In this document: in pieces, positions 6,543-7,201 of the stretch | How the letters are laid out: each line of letters begins with the position of its first letter | Position numbering within the stretch: position 1 is the first letter of the stretch | Assembly: GCA_023424275.1 (NCBI GenBank) | Contig: JAFAED010000563.1 | Location: 1 to 7,201 of the forward strand | Length of the DNA stretch: 7,201 bases | Origin: Pseudomonadota bacterium | Lineage (GTDB): Bacteria; Pseudomonadota; Alphaproteobacteria; Sphingomonadales; Sphingomonadaceae | Direction: 5' to 3' | The notes under the pieces: generated by a model | Seen by the model: the letters and a program-made list of their open reading frames with translations, nothing else | Told to the model about the DNA's origin: nothing | The model's database searches: none | Made by a program: the position numbers and the translations under genes

Positions 6543-6567
6543 GCGACATGGAGGCAATTCATGTCGC
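6543..6567 (+). promoter_or_regulatory. Hairpin presenting a Shine-Dalgarno in its loop
   Basis: GCGACATG (6543-6550), the loop GAGGCAATT (6551-6559) and CATGTCGC (6560-6567) form a perfect 8-bp stem with a possible G-U closing pair outside it. The loop carries the GAGG of a strong Shine-Dalgarno, and the ATG of the 34-codon ORF (6561-6563) lies in the 3' arm. In RNA this would expose the ribosome-binding site while holding the start codon paired. As DNA it could equally be a 25-base operator. The symmetry is directly visible; the function is inferred. Confidence 0.45.
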
Positions 6568-6665
6568 TGGAAGACAAGCATATTATCCGGGCGTTTTCGC
6601 GGAGAGGAGCCTGCACTGTTGCTAAAATAGCACATAGCGGCTGTCATAAAGGTGGTGTGACATAA
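6561..6665 (+). CDS. Possible 34-residue leader ORF upstream of the receptor
   Basis: ATG at 6561 follows GGAGG (6550-6554) by 6 bases, a much better ribosome-binding site than most genes here have. The 34-residue peptide begins MSLEDKHIIRAFSRRG and ends HSGCHKGGVT before TAA. It is basic, with three histidines and two cysteines, and has neither a signal peptide nor a transmembrane segment. It matches no family I know. It ends 11 bases before a GGGG/CCCC hairpin and 100 bases before the receptor ATG, so a leader-peptide role is possible. It could also be a chance ORF over a DNA operator, because codon use is not as GC-biased as its neighbours. Existence as a translated gene is uncertain. Confidence 0.3.
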   Translation: MSLEDKHIIRAFSRRGACTVAKIAHSGCHKGGVT

Positions 6666-6668
6666 AAT
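6641..6668 (+). promoter_or_regulatory. Candidate promoter of the TonB-dependent receptor
   Basis: CTGTCA (6641-6646, 4/6 to the -35 consensus), a 16-base spacer and TAAAAT (6663-6668, 5/6 to the -10 consensus) make a plausible sigma-70-type promoter. Transcription would start near 6675, giving a leader of about 90 bases. A TGTCA-N11-TGACA inverted repeat (6642-6662) overlaps it and might be an operator. A second TAAAAT at 6623-6628 lacks a usable -35. Confidence 0.35.
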
Positions 6669-6676
6669 TGCCATGA

Positions 6677-6699
6677 GGGGCTTGTGCTCCCCGTTTTTT
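6677..6699 (+). terminator. GGGG/CCCC hairpin with T6 tract (terminator- or attenuator-like)
   Basis: GGGG (6677-6680), an 8-base loop CTTGTGCT and CCCC (6689-6692), then G and six T (6694-6699). The stem is only four G-C pairs, so as an intrinsic terminator it is weak. It follows the 34-codon ORF closely and precedes the receptor start by about 70 bases. It could end leader transcripts or act as an attenuator. Its 3' strand CTCCCCG (6687-6693) is also exactly complementary to CGGGGAG (6751-6757), the receptor's ribosome-binding site. Confidence 0.35.
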
Positions 6700-6719
6700 C
6701 AGTCTCTCTAAAGGGCAAT

Positions 6720-6744
6720 CCGTTCATTTTCGATTTTCGAACGG
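6720..6744 (+). repeat. Leader hairpin just upstream of the receptor ribosome-binding site
   Basis: CCGTTC (6720-6725), 13 bases, then GAACGG (6739-6744) form a perfect 6-bp stem. The loop contains part of a tandem ATTTTCG repeat (6726-6732 and 6733-6739). A competing small hairpin TTCGA-TTT-TCGAA (6729-6741) shares bases with it, so the two cannot both form. It ends 7 bases before the GGGGAG ribosome-binding site (6752-6757), close enough to influence translation or mRNA stability. Confidence 0.4.
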
Positions 6745-6765
6745 GCCAACCGGGGAGTTACATTG

Positions 6766-7201
6766 ATGAATAGAAAGCACCTGCTCGTGGGTGCTGCTGC
6801 GTTTGCAGTGGCAATATCCGTGAGCCAGCCCACGTTTGCCCAGGAAGCTGCGCCTGCGGACGAGGCGACCACGACGAATACCGCCACGACCGACGCCATC
6901 GTCGTCACCGGCTCGCGCATTCGCCGCGACGAATTCTCGGTCGCCGAACCGATCACCGTCGTCACCGCCGAAGAAATCACGCAGGCGGGCTTCAACAGCG
7001 CTGCCGACGCGTTGCAGAGCAACGCCGTGACCCAGGGTTCGGGCCAGATCAACAACTTCTACGGCGGCTTTGTCACCGACGGCGGCACCGGCGCGAACAC
7101 GCTCGGCCTGCGCAACCTGGGTCCGGCACGTACGCTGGTCCTGCTGAACGGTCGCCGCCTGGCACCGGCCGGCACGCGCGGCAACGTCGTCGCGGCCGAC
7201 C
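6766..7201 (+). CDS. TonB-dependent outer-membrane receptor, 5' part (cut by window end)
   Basis: The first 145 residues of a TonB-dependent receptor, a beta-barrel that imports a ligand across the outer membrane using TonB energy. Such receptors usually run to 700-1,000 residues, so most of the gene lies beyond the window. A signal peptide is clear: MNRKH, a hydrophobic core (6-18), then PTFA-QEAAP with likely cleavage after A25. An Ala/Thr-rich linker (26-42) leads to the TonB-box region DAIVVTGSRIRRDEF (43-57). The plug domain follows from about 58, with EPITVVTAEEITQAGF, DALQSN, and the hallmark LRNLGPARTLVLLNGRR at 115-131. There is no N-terminal STN signalling domain, so it is not of the FecA type that signals to an anti-sigma factor. 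ATG at 6766 has GGGGAG 8 bases upstream. It has the sequence style of the large sphingomonad receptor families; the ligand cannot be told from this part. A structured leader precedes it. Confidence 0.93.
   Translation, partial: MNRKHLLVGAAAFAVAISVSQPTFAQEAAPADEATTTNTATTDAIVVTGSRIRRDEFSVAEPITVVTAEEITQAGFNSAADALQSNAVTQGSGQINNFYGGFVTDGGTGANTLGLRNLGPARTLVLLNGRRLAPAGTRGNVVAAD

Noticed and set aside
6295..6630. 111-codon plus-strand frame in the phaR-receptor gap
   Set aside because: No ribosome-binding site, no recognisable domain, Arg-rich shadow-like composition, and it overlaps the better-supported start at 6561 in another frame.

Overview
The window is GC-rich, densely packed bacterial chromosome, most likely from an alphaproteobacterium of the order Sphingomonadales (Sphingopyxis/Sphingomonas-like). 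The signs are an MmyB-type XRE regulator with its conserved C-terminal block, an alphaproteobacterial PhaR, a TonB-dependent receptor whose N-terminus reads DAIVVTGSRIRRDEF as in many sphingomonad receptors, and strong G/C bias at third codon positions. The genus is an inference. No mobile element, CRISPR array, tRNA or rRNA gene was seen.

Layout. (1) 18-470 (+): a small universal stress protein. (2) 480-869 (-): a four-helix membrane protein of unknown function, convergent with the stress gene. It diverges from (3) 987-1769 (+), an XRE-family regulator with an MmyB-like ligand-binding domain. The 117-base gap between them holds a GGCGT-N5-ACGCC inverted repeat, so the pair looks like a self-contained regulator/target module. 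(4) A minus-strand run of three genes follows in transcription order: phaR (6218-5679), proS (5635-4109) and rnr (4108-1787). The gaps are 43 and 0 bases, so they are probably co-transcribed. rnr begins with TTG directly after the TAA of proS, in the same frame. (5) 6219-6765 is a 547-base region between the divergent phaR and receptor genes. Its phaR side holds a candidate phaR promoter with a TGC-N3-GCA site. The receptor side is AT-richer and full of inverted repeats: an 8-bp hairpin carrying the ribosome-binding site and start codon of a 34-codon ORF, a GGGG/CCCC hairpin followed by T6, and a further hairpin just upstream of the receptor's ribosome-binding site. (6) 6766-7201 (+): the 5' part of a TonB-dependent receptor cut by the window end.

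How it fits together. The phaR-proS-rnr run couples a carbon-storage regulator to translation and RNA-decay housekeeping genes. The ProRS is the archaeal/eukaryotic-like type, without the insertion editing domain and apparently without the C-terminal zinc cysteines. The most interesting part is the receptor leader (about 6490-6765). Its hairpin strand CTCCCCG can pair either with the nearby GGGG or with the receptor's Shine-Dalgarno CGGGGAG. That layout would suit translational control of an outer-membrane transporter, but it is an inference from base-pairing alone. Nothing else in the window looks like a new multi-gene system.
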